In this document: in pieces, positions 6,922-14,903 of the stretch
Layout: every line of letters starts with the position of its first letter
Numbering within the stretch: position 1 is the stretch's first letter
Assembly (NCBI GenBank): GCA_946405515.1
Contig: CAMJHM010000010.1
Location: 1-49,724, forward strand
Direction of reading: 5' to 3'
DNA length: 49,724 nt
From: an uncultured Fibrobacter sp.
Lineage (GTDB): Bacteria > Fibrobacterota > Fibrobacteria > Fibrobacterales > Fibrobacteraceae
Notes under the pieces: model-generated
Seen by the model: only the letters and a program-made list of their open reading frames with translations
Database searches by the model: none
Told to the model about the DNA's origin: nothing
Program-made: the position numbers and the translations under genes

Positions 6922-9291
6922 ATGATCACGATTCCAAGCTATTGGTATTTCGTTCCTGTCGCCGCCGTATTTGCCTTGTGCATGGCTTACAATTTCTTCA
7001 AGAAAATGATAAAGCAACCGTCCGGCACCGACAAGATGCGATCCATTGCTCGGTATGTTCGTATGGGTGCCTACGCTTATCTGAGACGGCAGTACAAGAC
7101 GGTGTCGATTGTATTTGTCGCGCTCTTCCTCATTTTCGTGGCACTTGCCTTCTTCAAAATCCAGAATCCGTTCGTGCCGGTGGCCTTCCTTACGGGTGGC
7201 TTCTTTAGCGGGCTTTGCGGTTTTCTGGGCATGAAAACGGCCACCTATGCGAGCGCCCGTACGGCGCAGGGGGCGATTTCCAGCTTGAATCGGGGCCTTG
7301 TCATCGCGTTCCGTAGCGGTGCCGTGATGGGCCTTGTCGTGGTGGGGTTCGGCTTGCTCGACATTTCGGCCTGGTTCTTCGCGCTCAACTACATCTACGA
7401 TAACAACGTGTTCGGTTTCGGTGCGGATATCGCCGCCAAGCTTTCGCTAGGCGGCTGGTCGGATGCGCTTATCAATAACGATGCATGGCGTCACGGCAAG
7501 ATGGTCGAAATTACGACGACAATGCTCACTTTCGGCATGGGTGCGTCGCTCCAGGCGCTGTTCGCGCGTGTGGGCGGCGGCATTTACACGAAGGCGGCGG
7601 ATGTCGGCGCCGACCTTGTCGGCAAGGTGGAAGCCGGTATTCCGGAAGACGACCCGCGCAACCCGGCGACGATTGCGGACAATGTGGGCGACAACGTCGG
7701 CGACGTGGCCGGCATGGGCGCCGACCTCTACGAATCCTATTGCGGTTCCATCCTCGCGACGGCGGCGCTGGGTGCAGCGCTCCCGGGCGTCGGACTGACC
7801 TACGTGATTTCGCCGATGCTCGTCGCTGCCATCGGCATCGTTCTCTCGATTGTCGGAATTTTCATGGTGCGGACCAAGGAAGATGCCGACACCAAGTCGC
7901 TGCTGCGCTCGCTTTTGACGGGGACGCTCGGCTCGTCCATCCTGGTGCTGATTACCCTCTTCGTGCTCGTAAAGCTGGATTTCATCTCGCTCGGTATTTT
8001 TGGCTCCGTGCTCTCGGGGCTTGCCGCGGGCGTGCTGATTGGCCAGTTCACCGAATACTACACTTCCGACGCCTACAAGCCCACCCGCGGGATTGCGGGG
8101 CAGGCCAAGCTCGGAGCCGCGACGACGATTATCGATGGCATTTCCGTGGGCATGTTCTCGACGGGGCTGCCCGTGGTGACGATTGTCATCGGCATCATTG
8201 CCGCGTTCGGCTGTGCGGGCGGCTTCCAGAACATGGCCATGGGCCTTTACGGCGTCGGTTTCGCCGCAGTCGGTATGCTCAGTACGCTGGGCATCACGCT
8301 GGCCACGGATGCGTTCGGCCCGATTGCCGACAATGCTGGCGGCAATGCCGAAATGGCCGGGCTCGACGAGAAGGTGCGTGCGCGTACCGACGAACTCGAC
8401 CAGCTCGGGAATACGACGGCGGCGACGGGCAAGGGCTTCGCTATCGGCTCTGCCGCCTTGACCGCGATGGCTCTGCTTGCGTCTTACGTGGAAGAAATCA
8501 AGATTTGGATTGGCCACCTCGCGTCTTCCGCCGAAGGCGTATGGCGCGTGGGGAGCGTTGCGTTCGTGAACCATGCTGACGACTTGATGAAGGTTGTTGG
8601 GAATGTCCCCGGTGTGAAAATTTTGGACGAAGGAACCCGCGCCATTTCGGCCAACGGCGACCTGATAGGCATGGTGGCGAGCCGCGTCAACTACACGGAC
8701 TTCATGCATGTGTACAACCTGAACCTCATGAACCCGATGCTGCTTGGCGGTCTCTTTATCGGTGCGATGATGGGATTCATCTTCTGCGCGCTGACTATCA
8801 AGGCCGTGGGCCGCGCCGCGAGCGCCATGGTGGAGGAAGTTCGCCGCCAGTTCCGCGAAATTCCGGGCATCATGGAAGGCACGGGCCAGCCCGATTACGC
8901 CCGTTGTGTTGAAATTTCGACTGTCGGTGCGCAGCGCGAGATGGTGCTCCCGTCGTTGATTGCCGTGGTTGTCCCTGTGGTTGTTGGCTTGTTCATGGGC
9001 GTTGCTGGCGTGTTCGGCTTGCTCGTTGGTGGCCTTGCCAGCGGCTTTGCACTTGCGACGATGCTCAACAATGCTGGCGGAGCCTGGGACAACGCGAAAA
9101 AGTTTGTCGAAAAGGGCAACTACGGTGGCAAGGGCTCAGAGACGCACAAGTCCGCCGTCGTGGGCGATACCGTGGGCGATCCGTTCAAGGATACCGCGGG
9201 CCCCTCGCTGAACATCCTCATCAAGCTCATGACCATGGTGAGCGTGGTTTTTGCCGGCGTTATCGCGCGTTTCGGCGGTTTCCTGTTCTAA
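6922..9291 (+). CDS. hppA: Membrane-bound ion-translocating pyrophosphatase, K+-dependent type
   Basis: Hydrolyses inorganic pyrophosphate and pumps H+ and/or Na+ across the cytoplasmic membrane. The 789 residues carry about 16 hydrophobic segments. Conserved catalytic motifs are present: [21 protein letters not shown] near 250-272, the '[12 protein letters not shown]' motif near 465-476 and the C-terminal [17 protein letters not shown]. The motif near residue 495 reads [10 protein letters not shown], with Ala where K+-independent enzymes carry Lys, so the enzyme should need K+. Na+- and H+-pumping types cannot be separated by eye. The start has GAGG at 6911-6914. It stands alone, with a strong hairpin after it. 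Confidence 0.95.
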   Translation: MITIPSYWYFVPVAAVFALCMAYNFFKKMIKQPSGTDKMRSIARYVRMGAYAYLRRQYKTVSIVFVALFLIFVALAFFKIQNPFVPVAFLTGGFFSGLCGFLGMKTATYASARTAQGAISSLNRGLVIAFRSGAVMGLVVVGFGLLDISAWFFALNYIYDNNVFGFGADIAAKLSLGGWSDALINNDAWRHGKMVEITTTMLTFGMGASLQALFARVGGGIYTKAADVGADLVGKVEAGIPEDDPRNPATIADNVGDNVGDVAGMGADLYESYCGSILATAALGAALPGVGLTYVISPMLVAAIGIVLSIVGIFMVRTKEDADTKSLLRSLLTGTLGSSILVLITLFVLVKLDFISLGIFGSVLSGLAAGVLIGQFTEYYTSDAYKPTRGIAGQAKLGAATTIIDGISVGMFSTGLPVVTIVIGIIAAFGCAGGFQNMAMGLYGVGFAAVGMLSTLGITLATDAFGPIADNAGGNAEMAGLDEKVRARTDELDQLGNTTAATGKGFAIGSAALTAMALLASYVEEIKIWIGHLASSAEGVWRVGSVAFVNHADDLMKVVGNVPGVKILDEGTRAISANGDLIGMVASRVNYTDFMHVYNLNLMNPMLLGGLFIGAMMGFIFCALTIKAVGRAASAMVEEVRRQFREIPGIMEGTGQPDYARCVEISTVGAQREMVLPSLIAVVVPVVVGLFMGVAGVFGLLVGGLASGFALATMLNNAGGAWDNAKKFVEKGNYGGKGSETHKSAVVGDTVGDPFKDTAGPSLNILIKLMTMVSVVFAGVIARFGGFLF

Positions 9292-9303
9292 ATCTGGGCT
9301 AAT

Positions 9304-9351
9304 CCCCAAAAATGAAGAAGTCGACCTAATTCTAGGTCGGCTTCTATGGGG
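9304..9351 (+). terminator. Strong hairpin after hppA
   Basis: AGAAGTCGACCTA (9316-9328) pairs with TAGGTCGGCTTCT (9333-9345), a 13-bp stem with one G-T pair and a 4-base loop. CCCC (9304-9307) and GGGG (9348-9351) can extend it. No T-run follows, so it may protect the 3' end rather than terminate by itself. Confidence 0.5.
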
Positions 9352-9523
9352 TTGGTTTGGAGTATGATTTTAATATAGGAAATAAATTTCGATGTTTTGT
9401 CACGTTTTTGTATAAAAGTTTACTTTTTTTTGATTTTTGTTGAAGAATTTACAACTGAAAACACTAGTTTGTAAATTTGCGTTTACGTGTTACTGCGGAA
9501 ATTCAGCTGGAATTTGTCCGAAA

Positions 9524-10024
9524 TTAAACCCTGTATTCGTCTACAAAGTCCGAAAGCGTGACTTTTTTCTCGTTCAGGAGGGCTTCGGTCAGGGTGCTCC
9601 CCACGTATGTCAGCTTGAGCGAGAAGAACGGTTCGCCCCTTTCGAGCAGGGCGAGGAAAATCAGGTCGCCGTCCCAGTGGGGGAGTTCGCGGACCTTCGC
9701 CTTGTCGACCCATTCCAGGTTCCCCTCGTCGCATTCCTTGAGTTCCCCCGAGAATTCCGTGGCCGTGAAGAGGTGCATGAATTCCGTCTGGTCCATGCCG
9801 TCGCTGATGAAGGTGACAATACCGCGGTACTTGGGCCGGATCAGGGTGAGGCCCGTTTCTTCGAGGCATTCCCTGCGGATGCAGTCTTCCGGGGATTCCC
9901 ATTCCATAAACTTTCCGCCGATACCAATCCACTTGTCCTTGTTGATGTCGTTCTTCTTCTTGACGCGGTGCAACAGCAGGTATTTGCCGTCTTGTTCGAT
10001 ATAGCAGAGAGTGGTGTTAATCAT
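9524..10024 (-). CDS. Nudix hydrolase (MutT-like)
   Basis: A 166-residue Nudix-family pyrophosphohydrolase. The complete Nudix box G-x5-E-x7-RECLEETGL lies at residues 37-59, with Glu55 and Glu56 as metal ligands. The short N-terminus (TTLCYIEQDGKYLLLHR) and the 'WIGIGGKFMEWES' lead-in resemble MutT/8-oxo-dGTP diphosphatases, which cleanse the nucleotide pool, but substrate range cannot be read from sequence. No good Shine-Dalgarno precedes the ATG; a TATATTTG box lies 18 bases upstream. Stands alone. Confidence 0.88.
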   Translation of the reverse strand: MINTTLCYIEQDGKYLLLHRVKKKNDINKDKWIGIGGKFMEWESPEDCIRRECLEETGLTLIRPKYRGIVTFISDGMDQTEFMHLFTATEFSGELKECDEGNLEWVDKAKVRELPHWDGDLIFLALLERGEPFFSLKLTYVGSTLTEALLNEKKVTLSDFVDEYRV

Positions 10025-10040
10025 GGGTGGCCTTTTTTCC

Positions 10041-10048
10041 CAAATATA
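10041..10048 (-). promoter_or_regulatory. TATATTTG -10 element of the Nudix gene
   Basis: On the minus strand TATATTTG ends 16 bases before the ATG at 10024. It has the same sequence as the element before tRNA-Lys and two other genes in this window. No convincing -35 box is seen. Confidence 0.5.
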
Positions 10049-10104
10049 ATTTATGGAACGAACTGAACTTGAAATAAAAGAGGGTGCTTTCGGGCAATTC
10101 TGTA

Positions 10105-10110
10105 TATATT
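10105..10110 (+). promoter_or_regulatory. TATATT -10 hexamer exactly 6 bases before an ATG
   Basis: TATATT ends at 10110 and the lipoprotein ATG starts at 10117. Transcription would start at about the A of the ATG, giving a leaderless mRNA. Confidence 0.45.
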
Positions 10111-10116
10111 TATGGC

Positions 10117-10869
10117 ATGAAGAAAAATATTTTGTTCATGGTCTTGATTGTAGGCCTTGTTGTCCTGGTTGCTTGCCATTCATCTCGCGGTGATTATGTG
10201 TATAAATTGCGTCCTATTGACAAAGCTTGGCAAGATGATCTTGATGACTTTTTTGATAGATATTTAACAAAGCATTCCTCGGAATTGGATTCGTCAAAGG
10301 ATGGCTACTATTTTGTGTATGATCGGAGTGTTGAATTTGATGAACCGATTATGTGTTTCTTTTTCTATGACAAGGGCGACTCTATAACGATATGTCCGTT
10401 TCAAAATAAAGCACGTTGTAGAAATTATGATTTTAAATCGATGGATATCCGTGTGGAGGGTATTGAAAATGCATTGCCTTTATTACCTCGAACGGAAGCT
10501 TATGGCGGTCTATTTCGTAGAATATATGGATATAAAAAAGAGGGTAGGTCGAAAACATATTTTCGTTCATATCTGATGGATGCCTGTAATGATTATTACC
10601 AAATGGCTCATCAGCCTGTAGACACTTTATGTAAAGATAAATGGAAGCAATCTAATGAAGAGAACATTGAACAATTTGTTTTTAATAGCAAAATCTTTAA
10701 TAGGTATGAGTATCTAGTAAATCGTCTATTTATAACAGAAAAGATAGAAGGATGGCGCGAAGCAGGCCTTATGCCAGAAGACGAATACGAAGATGTGATG
10801 CGTCGACATCAGGAAGAAATGTCAAAGCTCGAACGAGAATACGAAGAGTTGGAATATGTCTGTGACTGA
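10117..10869 (+). CDS. Small lipoprotein of unknown function, AT-rich
   Basis: A 250-residue predicted lipoprotein. The leader MKKNILFMVLIVGLVVLVAC ends in lipobox LVAC with the acylated cysteine at residue 20. The rest is hydrophilic and rich in aromatic and acidic residues. The last 40 residues (with M-R-R-H-Q-E-E-M-S-K-L and E-R-E-Y-E-E-L) look like a coiled coil. I chose the ATG at 10117 over a GTG 33 bases upstream because the leader peptide begins there. There is no Shine-Dalgarno; a TATATT box ends 6 bases before. Codon use is markedly AT-rich compared with hppA or mfd, which may mean recent acquisition. No family recognised. Confidence 0.65.
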   Translation: MKKNILFMVLIVGLVVLVACHSSRGDYVYKLRPIDKAWQDDLDDFFDRYLTKHSSELDSSKDGYYFVYDRSVEFDEPIMCFFFYDKGDSITICPFQNKARCRNYDFKSMDIRVEGIENALPLLPRTEAYGGLFRRIYGYKKEGRSKTYFRSYLMDACNDYYQMAHQPVDTLCKDKWKQSNEENIEQFVFNSKIFNRYEYLVNRLFITEKIEGWREAGLMPEDEYEDVMRRHQEEMSKLEREYEELEYVCD

Positions 10870-10893
10870 TTCCACATCTCAGCACTGATTGCA

Positions 10894-10921
10894 AAAAAAA
10901 ATCCCGACGGCCGGAGCCGCC
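10894..10921. repeat. Left copy of 28-bp direct repeat (half terminator)
   Basis: This 28-base stretch (A8 then TCCCGACGGCCG-G-AGCCGCC) is identical, apart from one G/A difference, to 14851-14878. The right copy is the 5' part of a complete terminator hairpin. The left copy lacks the GGGATT arm and diverges exactly after GCCGCC, so it cannot form the full stem. The two copies bracket the ATPase-DUF917 block. Confidence 0.6.
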
Positions 10922-11131
10922 CTTCCGGAGCATCAAGACCTTTATTTTATAACACAAAGTAAAAAAAATCATACAAAATAAGGAATGACGAATTGTGTCA
11001 TACAACGTATGTGTGACAGTGTACGAATGTATGGCAATTGTCCGAAAACTGCCGTGCAGAGGGAAAAACGAGTAAACTTATTTTATTTGCAATTTTGAAA
11101 TTTGAATGTATATTCGTGTGTAGGTTAATCT

Positions 11132-12607
11132 ATGCAATTTGTACAACGTGAAAAAGAAAAAAAGAAACTGTTGGATGCGTATCAGGCCATGCGACAGTCC
11201 GGCCGACAGCAACTGAGATTCGTCATAGGCGAGGCTGGAACCGGGAAAACAGTCCTGATTAACCAATTTCTCGATGAAATTTCAGCTACCACGGACCAAA
11301 CGCTTATTGTTTCAAGCAGCTGCAATGTACAGTCCGATTACAATATACCCTACCAGCCGTTCAAGGAACTGCTCAAGCAGTTGTTGAAAGACGTCGACGA
11401 GGAGGACTCCAAGGATTCCGAAAAGGAAAAATTCAAGGAGGTCTTCCGTTTCTGCGCTAGGACGGTATTCGAGCATGCTCCCGACCTGCTGGGAAACTTC
11501 ATTCCCGGGGCGTCCATCATTTCTGCGATAGGCCAGAACCTTTTCCAGGAAAAGGACAAAGAGCCTGCGCGCTCCATAGACGAGTCAAAAATTCTCGTGC
11601 AATATGTCGATGCCGTACGCTCCATTGCCGAGAAATACCGTTTGGTATTGATAGTGGACAATCTTCAATGGATAGACCCGTCCTCCGTGAATCTGCTCTA
11701 CCAGCTCGTAATCGGCCTCAAGAACAGCCCTGTGATGATAATCGGCAGCTACCGAAGTACGGACATCGACATTATCGTGGGCGGGGAAAAACACTTGTTG
11801 AACAAGCTGATTACGGAGGTGAAAATCAGCCTGGGCAATGTCTTTGTCGACCTAGACAAGGTCTCCGAAGCCGATCGTCGCGAACTGATGAATAGGATGT
11901 TGGATTCGAATAGAAACATTCTCGACGCTCGTTTCCGCGACAAGCTTTTCGAGCGTACCAATGGCAACCCTCTTTTCATAAACGAACTCATGAACCTGTT
12001 GATTGAAAAGGGGATGGTCGTTTCCAAAAATGACGGGGTATGGTCGAACAACGCGAACCTTGATTGGGATTCCTATCCTGTCCGCATAGAAGGTATCATC
12101 CAGGAACGAATCGGTCGTCTGGAGGATTCTCTCGTGGAGGTTCTCTCGTATGCAAGCGTCCAGGGCTACACATTCATAGCGCAGGTCCTTTCCAAGACCA
12201 TGGATATGCCTGAACGCAGCATTCTCATGACACTTTCAAAAACCCTGCAAAAACAGCACCATCTGGTAACCGAGGACGACTGTATCCGTTGCAGCCAGGG
12301 GATTGTCTCGAAATTCAATTTCTCGAGTTACATCTTCCAGCAGTATCTCTATCAGGAACTGAGCCAAACCCAGCGAATGATGCTCCATAGTGACATCGCG
12401 CGCATTCTTGAGGACTACTTCAAGGACAACATCGAAGAGGCCGCTGGAGACATCGCGCGTCATTACGAGATGTCCGAGGAGTACGATAAGGCAGTAAAAT
12501 ACATTAGGATAGCCGTCGACAGCATGATGCGCCTTTCCGCTTATAGCAAGGCCGCCACGCTGATAAAAAAAAGCCCTGGGCTTCTTGAAGGACATGCCCC
12601 AAAGTAG
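11132..12607 (+). CDS. STAND-type AAA ATPase, N-terminal part of a frameshifted protein
   Basis: A 491-residue frame with a signalling NTPase domain of the kind found in MalT- and adenylate-cyclase-linked regulators. It has Walker A GEAGTGKT (33-40), Walker B 'LVLIVDNLQWID' (about 173-184) and a sensor strand 'MIIGSYRST'. A winged-helix-like region and the first helical repeats (A-R-H-Y-E...Y-D-K-A-V-K-Y) follow. The frame ends in KKSPGLLEGHAPK just after an A8 tract (12565-12572). With seven A the reading frame continues as LIKKALGFLKDMPQSSETRR into the next frame, a typical TPR continuation for this family. The intact product would be about 803 residues. No DNA-binding or cyclase domain is visible. 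Confidence 0.75.
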   Translation: MQFVQREKEKKKLLDAYQAMRQSGRQQLRFVIGEAGTGKTVLINQFLDEISATTDQTLIVSSSCNVQSDYNIPYQPFKELLKQLLKDVDEEDSKDSEKEKFKEVFRFCARTVFEHAPDLLGNFIPGASIISAIGQNLFQEKDKEPARSIDESKILVQYVDAVRSIAEKYRLVLIVDNLQWIDPSSVNLLYQLVIGLKNSPVMIIGSYRSTDIDIIVGGEKHLLNKLITEVKISLGNVFVDLDKVSEADRRELMNRMLDSNRNILDARFRDKLFERTNGNPLFINELMNLLIEKGMVVSKNDGVWSNNANLDWDSYPVRIEGIIQERIGRLEDSLVEVLSYASVQGYTFIAQVLSKTMDMPERSILMTLSKTLQKQHHLVTEDDCIRCSQGIVSKFNFSSYIFQQYLYQELSQTQRMMLHSDIARILEDYFKDNIEEAAGDIARHYEMSEEYDKAVKYIRIAVDSMMRLSAYSKAATLIKKSPGLLEGHAPK

Positions 12608-13544
12608 CGAAACGCGACGTGAAACCCTGTATTTCACAGTCCGGCTCTGTATCTGCTACAGAGACATAAAAGGATGGGGCGACCCGGAAGTGGAATGGCT
12701 CTATGACCAGGCCTGGAATCTTTGTGTAGAAAAACAGGACTTCGAAAACATCGATATCGTCATCGTGCTTTTCGGCAAATGGACAATTTACCTCATGAAA
12801 CTTGAACTTGACCGGTGCCTGCAACAAGTGCAAAAGAACCTTGAGATTGCAGACAAGTACGGGAACCGCATGCTGCACCTGAACTCGCTTATCTCTGCGG
12901 CGAATACCTATTTCTGGCTGGGGGACCTCGAGAAGACTTGTGAATACGGCGAGTTGTTTTTGAGCGAAGCTGCAATGGACGGTGCGGGTGACGGCGCTCC
13001 GACTCTCGATAGCCTGTTTGCCAACATGTTCCTGATGCTGGCGGAGCAGTTGCAAGGGAAAAAGGAAGAGGCGGAATTGCGCTACCTCCAGATACAGGGA
13101 GACAAGGCCAAAAACAAGGATGCCTTCTACCAGGTCGTGGCGGGGCAGGCGCTCTGCTGGTACAACTGGGGCGAGGAAAACTGGGATACCCTCTATGGGC
13201 TGGCCATGGAACTGATGCAAACCGCTGAAAAGTACAATTTCTGCTGCTATCTCGGAGTCGGAAAAATGTTCTACGGCGCTGCTCTTTACGAAAAATGTGA
13301 CAACGAAGTAAATGCTGAAAGTGCCATAAAGGATGGTTACCGGATATTGACTGAATCTAGCAAGTCGTCCCCGACCGCGATGCATTCGCTTTACGGCCTG
13401 ATTCTCGGCGAGTTCTACCGCAAAAGCGGCAACAGGAACGAATTCGAAACCTTTATCGACACCGTGATTCAAACAGCCGAGGCGCACAACGAACGTGTTT
13501 ACCTGGAAAAGCTACATAAACAAAAGGAGGCCTATCATGGTTGA
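12594..13544 (+). CDS. TPR-like helical-repeat protein, C-terminal part of the split ATPase
   Basis: A 316-residue frame from the ATG at 12594 (open from a TTG at 12585). It is built of helix-pair repeats, for example 'LNSLISAANTYFWLGDLEKTCEYGE'. There is no Shine-Dalgarno of note before the ATG and it overlaps the end of the ATPase frame by 14 bases. Order and content match the C-terminal repeat region of STAND ATPases. I therefore read it as the second half of one gene displaced by +1 at the A8 tract, unless slippage makes both forms. Its stop overlaps the DUF917 start by 8 bases. Confidence 0.65.
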   Translation: MPQSSETRRETLYFTVRLCICYRDIKGWGDPEVEWLYDQAWNLCVEKQDFENIDIVIVLFGKWTIYLMKLELDRCLQQVQKNLEIADKYGNRMLHLNSLISAANTYFWLGDLEKTCEYGELFLSEAAMDGAGDGAPTLDSLFANMFLMLAEQLQGKKEEAELRYLQIQGDKAKNKDAFYQVVAGQALCWYNWGEENWDTLYGLAMELMQTAEKYNFCCYLGVGKMFYGAALYEKCDNEVNAESAIKDGYRILTESSKSSPTAMHSLYGLILGEFYRKSGNRNEFETFIDTVIQTAEAHNERVYLEKLHKQKEAYHG

Positions 13545-14838
13545 ATGTGATGTTACTGAAAGTGAACTGAAGAAAATTGCTTTGGGGGCCTGCTTTCTTG
13601 GCAGTGGCGGGGGCGGGGGGCTCAAAACCAGCTTCACTTTTATAAAGAATTATTGTGACAATCTTAGCGAGGATGCAAAAAATCGGAAACTCCAAATAGT
13701 TGATTTGAAGGATGTCCAGGTAGGGCAAACCGGAATTGTCGTCGCCTATATGGGGGCTCCACAGAAAGCAGATGAGATAAAATGCCCCGATGCCGTATGT
13801 GAAGTTATCAATAAATTCGGGAACGACAAAGGAATTGACTATATCATACCCGTCGAAATAGGTCCTGTATCTACGATTGCGGCTTGCCTGACCGCCCATA
13901 AAATGGGCAAACCCGTGCTGAATGTCGATGGCGCCGGCCGAGCGGTCCCCACCTTGGACCTTATCACCTACACCACGAATGCGGGTGTCTCTGTGAACCC
14001 CACCATTCTCTGCAGCGAAAATGGAAATAAGGAAACAACCGAATACCAGGTTTATCACCAAGTAACGCTAACGCTTGAAGTTCCCAACGACACGGAGCCG
14101 GGGGCCGCCTCAAAAATGGAATTTTTGGCAAGGTCCGTGCTCAGCAATCCCGATTTCGACCAGAAAGCCGGACTAGTCATGTGGTATTTTGATGACCTGA
14201 CCAAGTTTAAGGAAGACTCCCTCGCATTTGTGCAGGGGACGTTGACGTTCTGCCGGGAACTGGGGGGCGCCATACAGTCAATGCAAGGGGAAAATTGGGA
14301 ATTTTCCAAAATTGAAGAATTGTTCAAGAGTCAGTCGATTTATCCCGCCATAAAAGAAAATTACATAAGAGAAATGTGCCGTGGGAAATTGATTAGCGCA
14401 ACAACATCGACTGCAGGTGGTTTTGACGTAGGGGTTATCACCATAGAAGACGAAGGCGATTCCGCGCATCACTACACAATTATTTTTCAAAACGAAAGCC
14501 TTATCCTGTGGGATTCGAACTATGCAGACCCCTTGGCTATGGCCCCAGATCTCATTAGCTATTCGATTAAAGATAAACAAAAGCAATATGTCTTTACCAA
14601 TGGCGATATCATGCTTAACGGCAAGTTAAATGAAGACCTAGAAGGAACAGAAATTATCGTTTATGGTATTGCTGCACCCGAAGCATTGACGGAATCCGAG
14701 TCCAATATGATGGATAAACGCAAGGATATCCTGCGCAACACGATTGCAGGTGTGGAACCTAATGCGCTGCCCAAGCATTATATGAGTATCTTGAATAATG
14801 TTGGTTATTACGGACAATACAAGTCGTTGAAAGAATAA
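13537..14838 (+). CDS. DUF917 domain protein (S-methyl thiohydantoin desulfurase / hydantoinase-like)
   Basis: A 433-residue cytoplasmic protein of the DUF917 family. It has a glycine-rich loop 'LGSGGGGG' (21-28), 'PVEIGPVSTIAACLTAHKMG' and 'VDGAGRAVP', which correspond to the conserved E-x-G and 'D-x-x-G-R-A-x-P' positions of the family. Members sit near hydantoinase/oxoprolinase enzymes; the reaction here is not known. The start at 13537 has a perfect AAGGAGG (13524-13530) and overlaps the stop of the TPR frame, so it is coupled to the ATPase. This pairing of a STAND ATPase with DUF917 is unfamiliar to me. Confidence 0.78.
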   Translation: MVECDVTESELKKIALGACFLGSGGGGGLKTSFTFIKNYCDNLSEDAKNRKLQIVDLKDVQVGQTGIVVAYMGAPQKADEIKCPDAVCEVINKFGNDKGIDYIIPVEIGPVSTIAACLTAHKMGKPVLNVDGAGRAVPTLDLITYTTNAGVSVNPTILCSENGNKETTEYQVYHQVTLTLEVPNDTEPGAASKMEFLARSVLSNPDFDQKAGLVMWYFDDLTKFKEDSLAFVQGTLTFCRELGGAIQSMQGENWEFSKIEELFKSQSIYPAIKENYIREMCRGKLISATTSTAGGFDVGVITIEDEGDSAHHYTIIFQNESLILWDSNYADPLAMAPDLISYSIKDKQKQYVFTNGDIMLNGKLNEDLEGTEIIVYGIAAPEALTESESNMMDKRKDILRNTIAGVEPNALPKHYMSILNNVGYYGQYKSLKE

Positions 14839-14856
14839 AAATAAGCATCTAAAAAA

Positions 14857-14884
14857 AATCCCGACGGCCGAAGCCGCCGGGATT
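14857..14884 (-). terminator. Rho-independent terminator of the GH5 gene; contains right copy of the 28-bp repeat
   Basis: AATCCCGACGGC and GCCGCCGGGATT form a 12-pair stem with one A-C mismatch and a CGAA loop. On the minus strand it is followed by a run of eight T, an ideal terminator for the GH5 gene. The A8 tract and the first 20 bases of the hairpin (14851-14878) are the right copy of the repeat at 10894-10921. Confidence 0.85.
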
Positions 14885-14903
14885 CCTCTCTCTCTAAAAG
14901 AAA

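Noticed and set aside
9446-9477. AATTTACAA/TTGTAAATT inverted repeat after the Nudix gene
   Set aside because: A/T-only 9-bp stem in an AT-rich spacer with no T-run on the needed strand; too weak to call a terminator.
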